Shown: one piece after another, positions 1 to 12,300 of the stretch | Numbering within the stretch: the first letter of the stretch is position 1 | Layout: each line of letters starts with the position of its first letter | Assembly: GCA_029532415.1 (NCBI GenBank) | Contig: JAQOTA010000065.1 | Location: 372,001 to 436,000, forward strand | Direction: 5' to 3' | Length of the DNA: 64,000 nucleotides | Origin: Marasmius tenuissimus | Lineage: Eukaryota; Basidiomycota; Agaricomycetes; Agaricales; Marasmiaceae | The notes under the pieces: generated by a model | What the model saw: only the letters and a program-made list of their open reading frames with translations | The model's database searches: none | Told to the model about the DNA's origin: nothing | Position numbers and translations under genes: made by a program

Positions 1-601
1 GATGACTTTGCAGTTGTCCTCAATAACCTCACTTGCCCTTTGCTATTGTCTATGACTCTCAAGATGGACATGATCTGTGGTGTTTGGCCAATGGGATATG
101 ACCTTCCTCTAGACGAGACAGCCCATATAAGCAGAGTGGAACATGAGATGAGTTTTTGTATGCACCTGGACAGGCCATTTGATCCTCCTTCAGACCAAGA
201 GAAGGAGAATGTCAGAAACTTGCTTCCAATACACTTCCTTTGAGAGATTCCTTATCAACTCTCCATCTCTATGGAATCTTGGCTTGAATTGTATCCCTTT
301 ACATTCCTCCCGGCTCATATGTCTGTTCACAATCACACCAAAACTGGCAGACTTCACTGTATTTGAATGGAAGCTGAAGCAGGGTGAAGATGTGGATATT
401 TGCCCAGAGCTTCTTTGCAACAACATTTTCCTCAATTGCATTGCCTGTGAGGACAGGTTTCTGAGCTTGCACTACCTGCAACTGACACTGTCACACAGTT
501 TCAAGGCAGGGGGACTGATAGCAGAGCTGATCAAGATGCTAGAGTGTCAAGTACTTGAATCAGCAGTGGTCAGATCAACATTGGGAGATATGGAAAGGTG
601 A
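1..601 (+). pseudogene. F-box/LRR-type protein, C-terminal relic
   Basis: The stretch open from 179 to 601 reads as leucine-rich repeat-like sequence. Short hydrophobic blocks alternate with loops (for example LWNLGLNCIPL and LHYLQLTLSH), followed by DICPELL and an AELIKMLECQVLESA tail. This resembles the end of the lineage-expanded fungal F-box proteins, where the last repeats carry a DICPELL-like block and an L-x-M-L-E-x-R tail. Positions 40-243 are open in another frame, so the copy is frameshifted. No F-box is seen, and the window edge may remove the 5' part. F-box proteins recruit substrates to SCF ubiquitin ligases; this copy is unlikely to be functional. The family call is an inference from sequence style and from the better F-box relic just downstream. 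Confidence 0.4.
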
Positions 602-1088
602 TTGCTTCTATTTTCATTTCCTTCTCTTTTGACCCAATTGCTCAAACAGCTGGGATTATAAGATAATCTATTTATGGACCTGAATTGTCAGGCATTGGGA
701 CGAGATTCTTTCTGTATTCAAGTCAAGTAGATGATGTGCTGTTCTCCTACCAAGAAAAAAAAATTTAAAAAAGTCCTTCTTATCATTCTCCTTGATTCAC
801 TGCAGCAAAACAGACATTGTGTCAGATTAAAATTATCTCGGGTTAAAAGGAAACTCTAGGATTTCTTCAGCAGATGCCTGGGTGCCCATCATCTCTTAGA
901 AAAGTATATTGAATTGCCATATTTAGGTTAGTGGTTGTTGGCCAATCCAGTCCTTTTTAAAAGATAAAACATCCTTGCTGTCTGGAACCCTGAGAAGCAC
1001 AAACCTTGTGGTGATGTGATACATGTATGGAAGGAATGATTGTAACTTGTAATTCTTTTGCACTCCCATTCTCTTTCCCCCCCTGCTT
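602..1088. other. spacer without recognisable gene
   Basis: AT-rich sequence between two F-box-like relics. I see short A-runs near 755-775 and no convincing coding stretch. It may include decayed intron or promoter sequence of the downstream relic. Confidence 0.4.
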
Positions 1089-2776
1089 TTGACAATGACA
1101 CTGACCGATGTTGGGAAGAATTTTGATTCCCTTCAAGTTGCTGCTTCCTGTCATTTTGATTTGTGTGCATATAAAAAAATAGATTTTGATGATCCTCCAA
1201 TCAGCCAACTGCCTCTAAAAATCCTTGAGAAAATTCTTAGGGCAATGGAGCCAACAACAACGTACTTGGCCATACAGAAAAGGGAGTGAATCATACAGAT
1301 GAATGTAAAGGATGGAGTGTGCAAGATGTGGAGAGAGGTCTGGTTGTCATAGCCAAGGCTTTGGAGTAGAATTGGGCTGGAGGTAGGAGGAAAGGAATGT
1401 GGTTGAAAATGTTTGAGTATCATGACACAACACTTGGAGGAACAAGATTGAGTGCTACTCATCAACATCAAGGTTTCTTTTCTCACCAATGCAGAAGAAT
1501 TAGAATTTGCAACCTGTGTGCCTGTTTGCGACGAGTGCTCAATTATGTCTCTCGCTGGGAGACTCTCAGGATTGACTTGGGCAGGAACATGGAACTCATC
1601 AACCCACACCTTTTTTCCATTGTCCAACACCTCAGTGATATGACATCCCTGAGGTTCCTCAAGGTTGAGGGTCTTGGGAACAGGGCCAGGCCATGGACAA
1701 TGATCATAAAAGCTGTTGTGGACAATTTACCAAATAAAGCTGGCAAGGAACAACTGGATGACTTGACAGGAGTTTGTTTGCTCAGTGTGAAGCATCACCA
1801 AGACACAACCGTTGGCAGTCCCTTTTCATCCAACATCACATATGTGCATGCTCATGTCACACCCAGAGTGGCTAGAAAGATACTTGATTACTGTCTGGCA
1901 ATGGTCAGGGCAGAGTTTGAGTTGATGACACTGCAGCAATAGGTAGCTATTCCCAAAAACTACCAAACATTGGTACATTAATGCCTCCTCCATCTCACAG
2001 TCCAAACAAAAACATACATGGAGTAGCTCATCACGGGATTCTTTCCACATGCAACCTTTGCAGGTATGCTCAACAAGACCAACTTTTCCTCCCTCTTGTC
2101 ATTGACTCTGGCCATAGATTGTGAGCTACTGGACTCTGAACAACCAGAGAGTGGTGGAAAGAGTGGTCAACAAGGTGCAGGAGGAGGTGGAAGAAGAAGC
2201 CCACCAGAGGGAGCTAGCAGACAGTTTGGAAGACTCTGTTGACAACAGGAGCAAGCAAGAGGATTTGGTTGACAATCAGGTTGACAATCAGGTCGAGAAC
2301 CAGCCCAACAATCAGCCCAATGAGGAAGGTGACAAAGACAAAGAAGGGTATAATCCACAAGACAACATCACATATGACAAGTTCTTCTCAAAGTGTGGGT
2401 GCTTCAAGTGTGGACTGAGGTGTTTGTTTTCTCTTAGGCTCCAAATGCTGGTAAAACAAGGGAGGCCTATTTCCCAAAGACAATCAAGTGTTTCTTGTGA
2501 CAGATGCCATCATTGCAGTCTCTTGTATTGGAAAACATGCTGCTCAACTGTTGTACTCCTACTGAGGCCCTGACGCATTGTACAAATCTCGCTGACTTAA
2601 CCATCATGAAAGTAACAGAGCCTTTCTGGCACCACTTTTCACAAAAAGATTTCTTGAATGGCTACAGGACAATGTCATCTACCTTCTGCTCCTCTGACAC
2701 CTCGATCTGGGCTTTGCTTGATTGCCAAGACTCAGGGGAGTGTCAATTGAGGAAGTGCTCAAAGTCTGCTTTGTAG
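1089..2776 (+). pseudogene. F-box/LRR protein relic, multiple frameshifts
   Basis: The N-terminal piece (1089-1289) carries an F-box-like start, PPISQLPLKILEKIL, matching the LPxEIL-x2-IL opening of F-box domains. A second open piece (1397-1942) is repeat-like, with LSDMTSLRFLKVEGL and then SNITYVHAHVTPRVARKIL and AEFELMTLQQ, a pattern common in basidiomycete F-box LRR tails. A third piece (2504-2776) continues as LQSLVLENMLLNCCTP and HCTNLADLTIMKV. Between them a frame at 2121-2573 includes an acidic, Q/N-rich stretch built from short repeats at about 2268-2318. The pieces lie in order on one strand but in different frames with stops between them. Introns could explain some breaks, but not all. 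I infer a dead member of an F-box family acting in ubiquitin ligase substrate choice. Confidence 0.45.
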
Positions 2777-3287
2777 ATTGTGAGGAATGAGGTTGTGGGG
2801 CTAAAGTGAGCCACACTTTGATGCAGAAGGAAAGGTGGCTGTGCAGTTCTATGGAGAATTTAATTGCAAACAGTTGGATGAGTTGCAGAATGCTGGTTTG
2901 GCCATCAACATTTGGTATGACAGTCGCAAAGATCTTTGGTGATTCAGAAAATGGCATGCAACTGGTGGTACTAGTGAATCTTTGGCGAGACAGACAGTCA
3001 GAGGTATAGATGTCAAATTTGTGTATCCAGTGTGTATCCAGCAGTGTTGAAATGTGAGTCTTGGATGATATGAAGTATGACAAGTTACACATCCTGTGTT
3101 GATGTGGCTGGTAATGTTACACCTACATCTTGAGCTTGAATCACAACATCATCAGTGCCACAGTCGGAAATGAACAATCCTGTTGTTGTACAGTTAAGCA
3201 AAAATGAAATCAGGAAATGTCTGCAAAGTAAGTTGACTTGGTCACAAGTTTGGTATCCATGACAACTTATGAGGGGGGGGGAGGGGG
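2777..3287. other. spacer, no gene seen
   Basis: Mixed sequence with no convincing protein on either strand. A homopolymeric G run lies near 3271-3290. Confidence 0.35.
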
Positions 3288-4770
3288 ATGTTGATAGTTC
3301 CAGTGGATGTTGTGAAAGAAATCCTGTTGGCCATGGAAACAGTAGTGATTATTCATAATTCAGATGAGTGGAACAGTAACAGCTCCAGGGTCTGTCAAGG
3401 TTTGAGGACTCTCCAAGTCCCTTCAGAGCATACACGTCAGTCTCCCGAGTCTCTGGAGCAAAGTGGAGATCATTGATGATGGCTGGTGTGACAGTGATCA
3501 CTTGGAAGGGTTCCTTGCATGGGTAGATTGGCTTGTCAGATCCAACTGAGATTGGCATTACAGTGTCACAGCAACAGGAGTTGACAGTACAAATAACCTC
3601 ATGGGATAGTGGGTTGAATAAAAGGCTGGTTGATGTTCAATGGCAGCACCACAATGACCATATCAAGTTGTTCACATCCAACATGAACAAGGAGAACAGC
3701 TGACACACAACAGGTTTCCACTTAATCACGGATCAGATGATGTGGTTTTCCAATGTAAAGTCGTTGACTAGACTCAATTTTGGGTAGCACAGGCAACCAT
3801 AGTTGATGTTGCTGTGGTGTATCTTTTTGAATGGTGTGTTCAATGGTTTAGCAGAGTCCAAAATCACATCTCTTTGCCTCAGTTGCATACCAGACCACAG
3901 GGATGGTCTCTTCAACCACACATGCTTTCAGAGTTACCATTCATCTACATTGACATATATCATGCGCATGTGGCACCATGGTCAGGTTTATGGCAATGTG
4001 CCCAGTTTTGATGTGAGTGGCTTGGACATTCACCAGCTCATGGCTTCCTCCTCTGCAATTTTGGGCTACCAACAGTGAGGTGTCCAAACCTATAGTCATT
4101 CACAATGGGTGTAGATCCGATTCATAAAATTGGACCAATGGGAGAGAATGTGCCTTTGATCTCTGAGAAATGGGATGAGCCTGCAGAAGTGGTTTGAGGA
4201 TGATGATGACTCAGAGCATGACCAGAGAAACCATGTCATGGACTGGTATAGGGGGTTTGGGGATGCTGGTAATGCTGTCAAGCACTTGACATACATCAGG
4301 AGCCTTGCATTCAACAACAGGCAAAAGAATCACAAGGAAACTATTGTCAGCAACCTATTTTTGCCCCACTTTTTGGACAATTTTCTCAATCATTCGCTGT
4401 CCCTATAGAGTTGCTCAAGTTGATTTGTATCCCCTTTCATCCTCATCACATCATCAATGTCTTGAATCAATGCCCAAGGCTGGAAACTCTAAAGATGAGA
4501 AAAGTCCAGGTGCTGAAAGGGTGGGATCAAGGCAGGTACCCCAAGCTACTAGTGAGTGGTGATCTCTTGAATTGGCTCAAGGACACCAACCACCTCCCTA
4601 ACCTCAGGTACCTGAACTGAAGATTGACTTGTTTCCCAAAAAGAAGTGGGGCAATGACTTGCTCAACATGCAGTACAATGACAGTTGTGGGTTGCTGAAG
4701 GAGGCACATTTTGTGGGTGGGAAAAACAAGGATAAAACAAGGATAAAGCAGTCATAGGAGGGTTTGATAA
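3288..4770 (+). pseudogene. F-box/LRR-like relic, heavily decayed
   Basis: A short start (3288-3340) reads VPVDVVKEILLAME, which resembles an F-box opening. The best preserved part is 4411-4770, where HHIINVLNQCPRLETLKM is followed by DLLNWLKDTNHLPNLRYL and, after one stop, FPKKKWGNDLLNM. These blocks resemble the hydrophobic repeat register of fungal F-box LRR proteins, and the WLKDTxHL block recurs in the next relic at 6412. Stops and frame changes interrupt it throughout and the middle (about 3480-4170) is unreadable. The assignment rests on similarity in style to the neighbouring relics, so this is a tentative family call. Confidence 0.35.
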
Positions 4771-6392
4771 TAAGCAGTTGGAAGACTTGTGGAAGAGGGA
4801 ACTCATGCTGAAAGTGCGGTCTTGTGAGATTTATGAGAGCGGTTAGGTGACAGGTCTTGATGTTTATGTACAGGCCATATGTTGTATTTTACATACAACT
4901 TGTGCCTGATCTAGTAGTAATAAAGCACAAGTAGTGAGATGCCCCAAACCCTTTTCAGAGTCACTACCCCCTTGCTTTGACTATTGATATACTTGACACC
5001 TCTATAACCTTCTGCCCTGACCCCTAAAACCAAATCACAAAGCCTAACCACTAAGCCTAACCACTAATACCCTAACCCTGTCCCACACACATTGCATGTG
5101 GGGGAGACCTAAAAATCCAAAGGGAGAGACAGACAGTACACTGTATATTTTGGGTAGTGAGGCATGAGAACTGATCTCAGTCCTGTTCCTGATGGCATGA
5201 CTGTCTGTGACAATTGATCTTCTTTTTCAAACCACAACACCATGCTAGTAATAAACCAACAGAAAGATGTCAGTGATTGTCAGTAATCAACAGGGACAAC
5301 TCAATGATCAACAAGGAAGATTCGAGTTCTGCAGTCAAGAAGAACAGTACAACAAATGTGACAAGCAAGAGTTTTATGAAAGAGTTCTTTTGTAATCTTT
5401 GTTTTGGGATCAACAAAACACCTATTCCTGCGGTATTCAAAAAAATAATATTCCAAGACAAGATACCAATAGAGATCTGGAGTGAAGGGTGTGTATGAGA
5501 GGATCAATTTGAATGCCAGAAAGAGTGGATCTGGGGAGAGTGTACAAATCATGGAAGAATGTTATAGGCAGCTGTGGCCGATTTTGGGCCAATATAGAGG
5601 TGTGGGACAATGGAGACTTTGAGGTTGAGTACCACAGCTTTGTCAAATGGTTCACAATACTTGTGGGTTGAGTAAACCACTCAGATCTACATCTTACCTT
5701 TTCCTGGAGTCCTCACTATCACTGTGAAGTGCCCTCCAGGGTTACTGATCTCCATGATATACTTTTGTCAAGTGAATGCTCTCTGTGTTGCAGATCCCTG
5801 ATCTTGGACTTGGGTGAGTACAGTGGCAACATTAACTGCGGTTTTGACAATGACACTTGACATCTGCCCAGCATGAGGTCTCTTGGGTGTCTAGAAATCA
5901 AGAATATAGGAAACCAGAGTGAACCTTGGCTTCATTGGTTAACACATGTATTGAGGCATGTGCCCAGGAACAGCTTGGAGAGGTTGGGGGTGAAAAGGCT
6001 GTGCTTGGAGACCAAATAGTGCTCCCCATGGGACTCAACTACCCTTTGGAGGAATCTGAATATGAAGAAGATCAGGCATGGAGATGACAGGGGCCAGAAT
6101 GCAACAAGCATGTGGGTCAGGACCCAACATACATGGAAAATAAAGAAGATGAGGTCAAGTTCCAAAACAGCTTTATATTCCCCAATGCAGAGCCCCAGTG
6201 TTGTAGGAATGGTATAATCCCTCTCATTTCCCCAAACTTCTTAATGGGATCATGTCCAGGTTGCCACTGTTGGAGTCCCTTGAGTGGATTGCTATTCCTT
6301 TCTATGCTCCACAACTCGTCTGTGCTCTGGAATGAACCCCCAACTTGGTCAAACTCAATCTGGTTGAAGTCATGGTCCCTTAGGATGAGGAG
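4771..6392. other. non-coding or unreadable spacer
   Basis: I find no gene in this 1.6 kb. ORFs are short and overlap on both strands. At about 5033-5078 there are a few CCTAAC/CCCTAACC-like words, too few to call telomeric. Some of the right part (5930-6390) may be decayed sequence of the F-box relic that follows. Confidence 0.35.
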
Positions 6393-6448
6393 AATCTGTA
6401 CCTGAGACCACTTGCAAACAAATCTGTACCTGAGACCACTTGCAAACA
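6393..6448. repeat. 28-bp perfect tandem duplication
   Basis: The 28 bases at 6393-6420 are repeated exactly at 6421-6448, with no spacer. The unit begins AATCTGTACCTGAG. It lies at the upstream edge of the 6412 relic and shifts its frame. Confidence 0.9.
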
Positions 6449-6640
6449 ATATTGTCTTGGACTGGCTGAAGGATACCACCCATCTTCTCTGCCTCGGATC
6501 TCTAAAACTCTTGTTGACTCAATTTCCATCAACACCAGGTTCATTTGAGTCCATGTTGGAGGCCATCATCCTCTCATTTAATTCAGCTTTTGGAGATTAC
6601 ACCAACACTGGCAGATCTCAGAATGTGGGAGGTGGTGGAG
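6412..6640 (+). pseudogene. F-box/LRR-like relic, short piece
   Basis: The frame reads VLDWLKDTTHLLCLGSLKLL, then FPSTPGSFESMLEAIILSF. The WLKDTxHL block matches the one at about 4570-4600, so this looks like a further decayed copy of the same family. It dissolves into low-complexity Gly-rich sequence (GGGGG) and other frames after about 6640. No F-box is visible here. It is inferred to be non-functional. Confidence 0.3.
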
Positions 6641-7218
6641 GAGAAACCTGCAAGAGAATCAGGCCCTTTGGCCTTTACAGAGGCGTCTGGGAGAGTGACA
6701 GTGCCACACTGGGAGTAATGTATAGCTATCCATCACTTCAGAGAGACTCAGGCAGTGGTAAAGTCCCCCAAGGGAGCTTGAGGCAAAAGACAAGAACCTC
6801 ATTGTGGTGGTCCATTGTCATTTTTATTATGGTCTGTCATACAGTAAACAGACAGGTTCCACAAAAGAGAAAGGGTCCATCAACAGGGTCATCATCATTT
6901 CTGTGTGCCTCCCTTGATATATACCATGCTCAAATGTAAAGTACAACAAACAAATGCAAGAGAATGAGCATGGAAAAGGAGGGGTAATAAGAGCAAGAAG
7001 ATACCATTGCGTGTGTCAAGAGTGAGGATGACAAGAGGTGCACAGACATCTTGCTGCAGCTAGCTCTACACAACCCTGATTTTGTCGACTTCTGTGTTGT
7101 ATATTTCAATTGGCATTGTACACTCGGCTGGATACAAGTTGCAGGTTTTGGGTGAAGATAGGGAGGAGGAGGCAAAGGAGGTCGTAGTTAGTGTCTTGCT
7201 GGAGTATCAGCAGTGGCT
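6641..7218. other. spacer, no gene seen
   Basis: Only short ORFs on both strands with no recognisable domain. Confidence 0.3.
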
Positions 7219-7665
7219 CTGTTATGAATCACCCTACTGTTTTTCCTTGTCTTTGCTCCATGATTTTCCCTTCATTTCACCTTGTTACATGCTCTCAGCA
7301 TCACACTTTGGTTCTCATAGATCTCATGATGTCCTGCATCATTCTACATGGTTTTCATCTCGATACTGATGTATAGGTTATTCTTTGATGTTCTACTTGT
7401 TTCTACAACATTCCTTTGATCTTGATCATTGTTCTTTCAATTATCCTCTTTCACCTTGGTTCCTGTGATCATAGTACATCATAGTACAGCTTGGTTCTGT
7501 CATATATACTCATGGTCTCTGTAGATGGTTTCTCAGTCTGATAACTTCATCACATAGTGCTTGTTTCCAGCATATACTTTGTAGCCTATGTCCTACTCAC
7601 AGTCTATATATCCTTCTTTGTTCCCTTGACCTTGACTGTGGCCTGAGAGGTTTCCTAGTCACTTG
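7219..7665. repeat. possible solo LTR (tentative)
   Basis: The stretch opens with TGTTATGAATCACC, the kind of TGTTA start seen in fungal LTRs. It is T-rich and non-coding, and ends near TTGATGCA just before LINE sequence. No second copy is present in the window to confirm the ends, and no target duplication was found. Treat it as a guess. Confidence 0.2.
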
Positions 7666-7673
7666 ATGCATTG

Positions 7674-7955
7674 TAATAACTAAGTCCCCCCTGCTAAAAA
7701 GGGGTTGCACCTCCATGAAGAAACCACACCTCAGAACATGTCCACAGTGTTTCCCCACACTATGTGGTCAGTAAGGCTGTATCATAACAGGCTGAGTCAC
7801 ACTAGTGCCCCCTGCTCCCACATCCTTCACCCCCACCCCCTGGGCTTGGCAACAAGGGCGTGCACACTCCTCTGCAGAGTCTACAGGGAGCTAACTCCTC
7901 CAATACATCAGCCCGAGTGACCGAGTGACTTACCTGACTCCTTCTTCCTCTCTTA
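7674..7955 (-). mobile_element. LINE 3' UTR fragment (L1), minus strand
   Basis: This aligns by eye with the 3' UTR of the larger minus-strand LINE (about 9105-9370 on the same strand). Shared blocks include CCACAGTGTTTCCCC, CTATGTGGT, GTGCCCCCTGCTCCCAC and CTTCACCCCC. It is clearly older, with many substitutions. The poly(A)-proximal end and the coding region are missing. The adjoining plus-strand copy L2 may have inserted into it. Confidence 0.75.
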
Positions 7956-7970
7956 AGGTAAGATGGCTTT

Positions 7971-8808
7971 CACCAGCTCACTCATGAATTTGTCAGAGGA
8001 CTACCCCCATAGGCGTGGGGGCAGTGCCTCAAACATCATTGGATAGGCTTTGACAAGCCACAAAAGCAGGCCAGGATGTGTGGGTATCATGCTTTCAGGA
8101 CCCATCATATAGAGGCAGGCACTTTTACAAGCTACAAGATCTTAAAGATCGCCCTCTACAACCATCGTACCTCAAGGGAGGAACATGGTTAAAGCTGGCC
8201 GCAGGGTCACTATCATTGGCCACCAGAATGACTCGGTGCATTCTGGGGCACGCACCGATTGGAGAGTACTACCAACGGTTTAATATTCAGGCAGATTTAT
8301 CCTGCTCGTGCGGTGTGGAACCTGGGACCAGGGTGCACGTATTATACCGATGCTCAGAACTTGAGCGCAGAAACTCGCTTAACCGGCTTCCAGGCCTTAT
8401 AGCGTACTTGAAGGCAAACCCTAGGGCGTTTGCCTTCCCCTCCCAAGCAGACGCAGAAGGAGTTGGGTAAGTCATCTGGGCTGGTGTGCTGGAATTAGCT
8501 CCCCGTAGACTCTACGGAGGGGTGTGCAGGCTCTTGCTGCTGAGCCTAGGCGGCGGGGGGGAAGGACGTGGGAGCAGGGGGCACCAGTGCATCATAGCCC
8601 ATGACGATATAACCCTATTTACCACATAGTGCTGGTGAAACACTGTGGATACGTTCTGAGGGGCGGTTCCCAAAGAGGCGCACCTCCTTTCTAGCGGGGG
8701 ATATAGTTATTACGCATTTGTGGCATGCTGCATTTGTAGATAGCGACCGGACTGTGTTCGTACACCGGTATACAAGAATATGATCAAAAAAAAAAAAAAA
8801 AAAAAAAA
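7971..8808 (+). mobile_element. 5'-truncated LINE (L2) with poly(A)
   Basis: A 3' piece of the LINE on the plus strand: the end of the RNase H region, the C-terminal cysteine/histidine motif, the 3' UTR and a 23-nt A tail at 8786-8808. The open frame at 8078-8470 contains CILGHAPIGEYYQRFN and SCSCGVEPGTRVHVLYRC, matching the C terminus of the intact ORF2. It carries substitutions and is not functional by itself. The tail is followed directly by minus-strand LINE sequence (L3). Confidence 0.85.
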
Positions 8809-8935
8809 TCAATTGACTGCTTTGCTGCAGCAACGCAGTCTGTAAACAATACAACGTTACTCTCCCCATAGCCATGTAGGAGATTGCCACCTCTATAGCA
8901 TACACACCTGAGGCGTACCTGGTACCTCCTTAAAC
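8809..8935 (-). mobile_element. LINE internal fragment (L3), minus strand
   Basis: About 125 bp matching, on the minus strand, the RNase H part of ORF2 (compare about 9985-10130). Shared text includes CTTTGCTGCAGCAA and ATAGCCATGTAGGA. It lacks both ends. Together with L1 it could be the remains of one minus-strand LINE interrupted by L2 with loss of about 0.5 kb. Confidence 0.7.
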
Positions 8936-8996
8936 TTCAAGACACAGACAGTCATGGCTGACAAACCTGACAGGTTCAACCAAAAGATACGACTTT

Positions 8997-9010
8997 GGGA
9001 CCATGGCTCG
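8997..9010. repeat. target-site duplication, left copy, of LINE L6
   Basis: GGGACCATGGCTCG stands directly before the T-run (the reverse of the poly(A) tail) and is repeated exactly at 14463-14476 beyond the other end of the LINE. The 14-bp perfect match fixes both element ends. Confidence 0.95.
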
Positions 9011-9345
9011 TTTTTTTTTTTTTTTTTTTGAATCATATTCTTATATACCGGTGTACGAACACAGTCCGGTCGCTATATACAAATGCAGCATCCCACAAAT
9101 GCATAATAACTAGATCCCCCACTAGAAAGGAGGTGCGCCTCGATAAGAACCGCTCCTCAGAACGTATCCACAGTGTTTCCCCAACACTATGTGGTAAATA
9201 GGGTTATATCGTCATGGGCTATGACGCACTGGTGCCCCCTGCTCCCACGTCCTTCACCCCCGCCACCTAGGCTCGGCAGCAAGGGTCCGCACACCCCTCC
9301 GTAGAGTCTACGGGGAGCTAATTCCAGTACATCAGCCCAGATGAC

Positions 9346-12300
9346 TTACCCAACTCCTTCAGCTTCTGCTTGGGAGGGAAAGGCAAACGCCCGAGGGTTT
9401 GCCTTCAGATAAGCTATAAGACCCGGAAGCCGGTTAAGCGAAGCTCCGCGCTCGAGTTCTGAGCATCGGTAAAGTACATGTGCCCTGGTACCAGGTTCCA
9501 CACCGCACAAGCAGGATAGATCTGCCTGAATATTAAACCGCTGGTAGTACTCCCCAATCGGTGCGTGTCCCAGGATGCACCGAGTCATTCTGGTTGTCAA
9601 AGAAAGCGACCCTGCGGCCGACTTTAACCATGTTCCTCCCTTAAGGTACGATGGTTGTAGAGGACGATCTTTAAGATCTTGTAGCTCGTAAAAGTGCCTG
9701 CCTCTATATGATGGGTCCTGAAAGCGCGATACCCACGCATCCTGGCCTGCCTTGGTGGCTTCTTGACGGAGCCTATCCAACGATGTTTGAGGCACTGCCC
9801 CCACGCCTATGGGGGGTAGTCCTCTGACAAATTCATGAGCGAGCTGGTGAATGCTCCATTTCGCTTTTGAAGGTACTTGGATGAAGGTCACCTTACGGTC
9901 ATCTCCTCCTGCAAACCAATCGAATAGCGCCCTACACACGGCCAGAGAGTGACTCTGTCCTGAGTGTATGGACAGATCAATTGCCCGCTTTGCTGCAGCA
10001 ATGCAATCAGTAAATAGTACAAAGTGGTTGCTTTCCCCGCATGACATAGCCATGTAGGAAATTGCCACCCGTATAGCATACAACTCCGCATCCGGAGCCG
10101 TAACAACACCTGAAGCGTACCTGGTCTGGTGAACTAGGTCTCCACTTCTGTATATCATGGCCGCTGAGACGGCCTGATGTCTGGGGTTCTGCGGCACCGA
10201 AGCATCAGTAGCCGCAACAACCGTATCAGGATCATCTTCGAGTATCTCGAGTTTACGATCTAGAAATGTAACCCACTCAGCTAGGCTTTCGGACTCGGAC
10301 TTTTCCTTGTCCTTGGCTTGCTCAGTGAATGTAATGCGGTCAGGATACCTATCCCGCAATCGATTGCCAGGGTTTGCATCCTCGTGTGTGGGATCAAACT
10401 CCTCGGTAAGCTTAGTGGAGACCTTGTCGATCTCCATAACAGTGCCTTTGACCTTCTTTCGGACTGCTTCCGTTAGAGTGGCCAATGACTTGGGATGCGG
10501 GGTGGCGTCTTTGACTTGTGCTCCCCTAAGTAGAGATCTTGTCGGGTGCGTGCCCGACAAGGTAGCTACCCTGTAATCCGCCCTGGTGGCGAGTTTACGG
10601 AGGTGAATGTGAATCGGGATGAGTCCCGCAAGGGCTTCAACTCCGCCTGTGGGCGATGTGCGAAACGCACCTGTCACCCATATTGCTGCTTTGCGCTGCA
10701 TAGTGTTGAGGGATTTGAGAGCGGTTTTGCTCTTAGACCCTTCAAAGAACCATAGTCTAAATCCATACGTGGCGATTGGTATCACACATGCACGATATAG
10801 AAGCCTTTTATGGAGGGCTGAGAGCCCCCTGGTTGAGTTGCCAAGCATTCTCATTGACTGTACAGTAGTGAGAGCCTTGGTAGAATAGTATCGCACATGT
10901 TCGTGGAACAGCAACTTGCGATCAAAATAGAACCCCAAGTACCGCCAGGTTTCTTTGGGTCGAAGCGGAGTATTCCCCGTATACGGGGCAAACTCCAGAT
11001 CTAGGGGTGGGTCGTATCGATCCCTAGCCCTGCTAAAGTGAAAGAGTTCGGTTTTATCGTGCTCCAGTATTAACCCTACCGCCGTGAACAAGGCGAATAG
11101 GATCCCATATGCCCTCTTGAGGGAATGGTTGTTATCGTCTAGCGATTTGGACTGGGCTACCACTGTGCCATCGTCCACATAAGAGAGGAGGGTGGTGTTC
11201 AGTGACACCTCCCGAGCTCTGATTTCGTACACCTTCATTACAGGTGCTATGTATATCGATGACAGAACTGGAGACAGGGCAGAGCCCTGACCCACTCCCA
11301 CATCTGCTTCGTTCGGCCCTGATTCAAATAGGTTCCACCTATATCTGGTGGACCGCCCCACAAGGTAGGAGGTAAAGAATCCAATCAGTTTGTGAGAGAA
11401 TCCGAATTTACTCAGTATGTGTAATAGCACATCATGGTTGAGCGATGGGAAGAATTGAGCAATGTCAAAAGCGACAACGCTTGTCATCTCCCCCTTTGCC
11501 CACCCAGCTCTCACTAGGTGGGATAGGTAGGTGCCTGCATCCTCTGTGGATCGTTGGCGGACTCCCCCAAACTGGTTGGGGTGAACAAGATCAAACTTGA
11601 TCATGTCGAATTGGAGACGATTAGAAATCATCTTCTCAATAAGTTTGCCCACAGTATTCAAAAGCACGATAGGCCGGAATGACTTTGGGGTAGAGTATGA
11701 AGGCTTGTTGGGCTTCGGGATAATGACTGAGACCGACTCCTTGAAGTGAGTTGGCCAGCAGCCGATATTGATGCATGCATCCGCAAGTATTAATATACGA
11801 TGGGCACATTCTGGCTGAGACAGAATGACTTTGAGGTGGGCCCATGTAAGATGGTCGGGCCCTGGCGATGAGATGCTTGAGCATGCCTGTAACGCATCCC
11901 CAAGTTCTGCATTGCTGAATCTAGACCAACTTCGTTCCGTCATAGATTCTAACTGATCCAGCACAGAAAGGTCAACTTCCCTTCCTGACGCAGAATTGTA
12001 TGTCCCATGGAGCCCTCTCCACAGAACATCAAGATCATGGCACGGCTGTCCATTGTACTGGATGGCCTCCACTGGTGGTAACTTGCGCTGTTGGATCCAT
12101 TCCATTAGATCCCAAGGGCGCTTGTTAGATACAGCAATTTCGTTGATTCTAGAGTCAAAGAACTTGCGTTTGGAGGTTCGAATGACTCTCCGAAATTCGG
12201 CCCAGTTGTCCTGGGACCTTTCATCCCTGTAGGCCTGAAGGGCATAAGAGCACTCTTCGGACCACCAGGGCTTCGAAAATTTTGTAACATGGGAGGCCTT

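Noticed and set aside
2268..2318. Short tandem repeats as a possible CRISPR-like array
   Set aside because: The units are degenerate codon repeats (Asp-Asn-Gln-Val type) without spacers, in a eukaryotic context.
5033..5078. CCTAAC/CCCTAACC words resembling telomere repeats
   Set aside because: Only a few imperfect words, with no run of CCCTAA. Too weak for an interstitial telomere.
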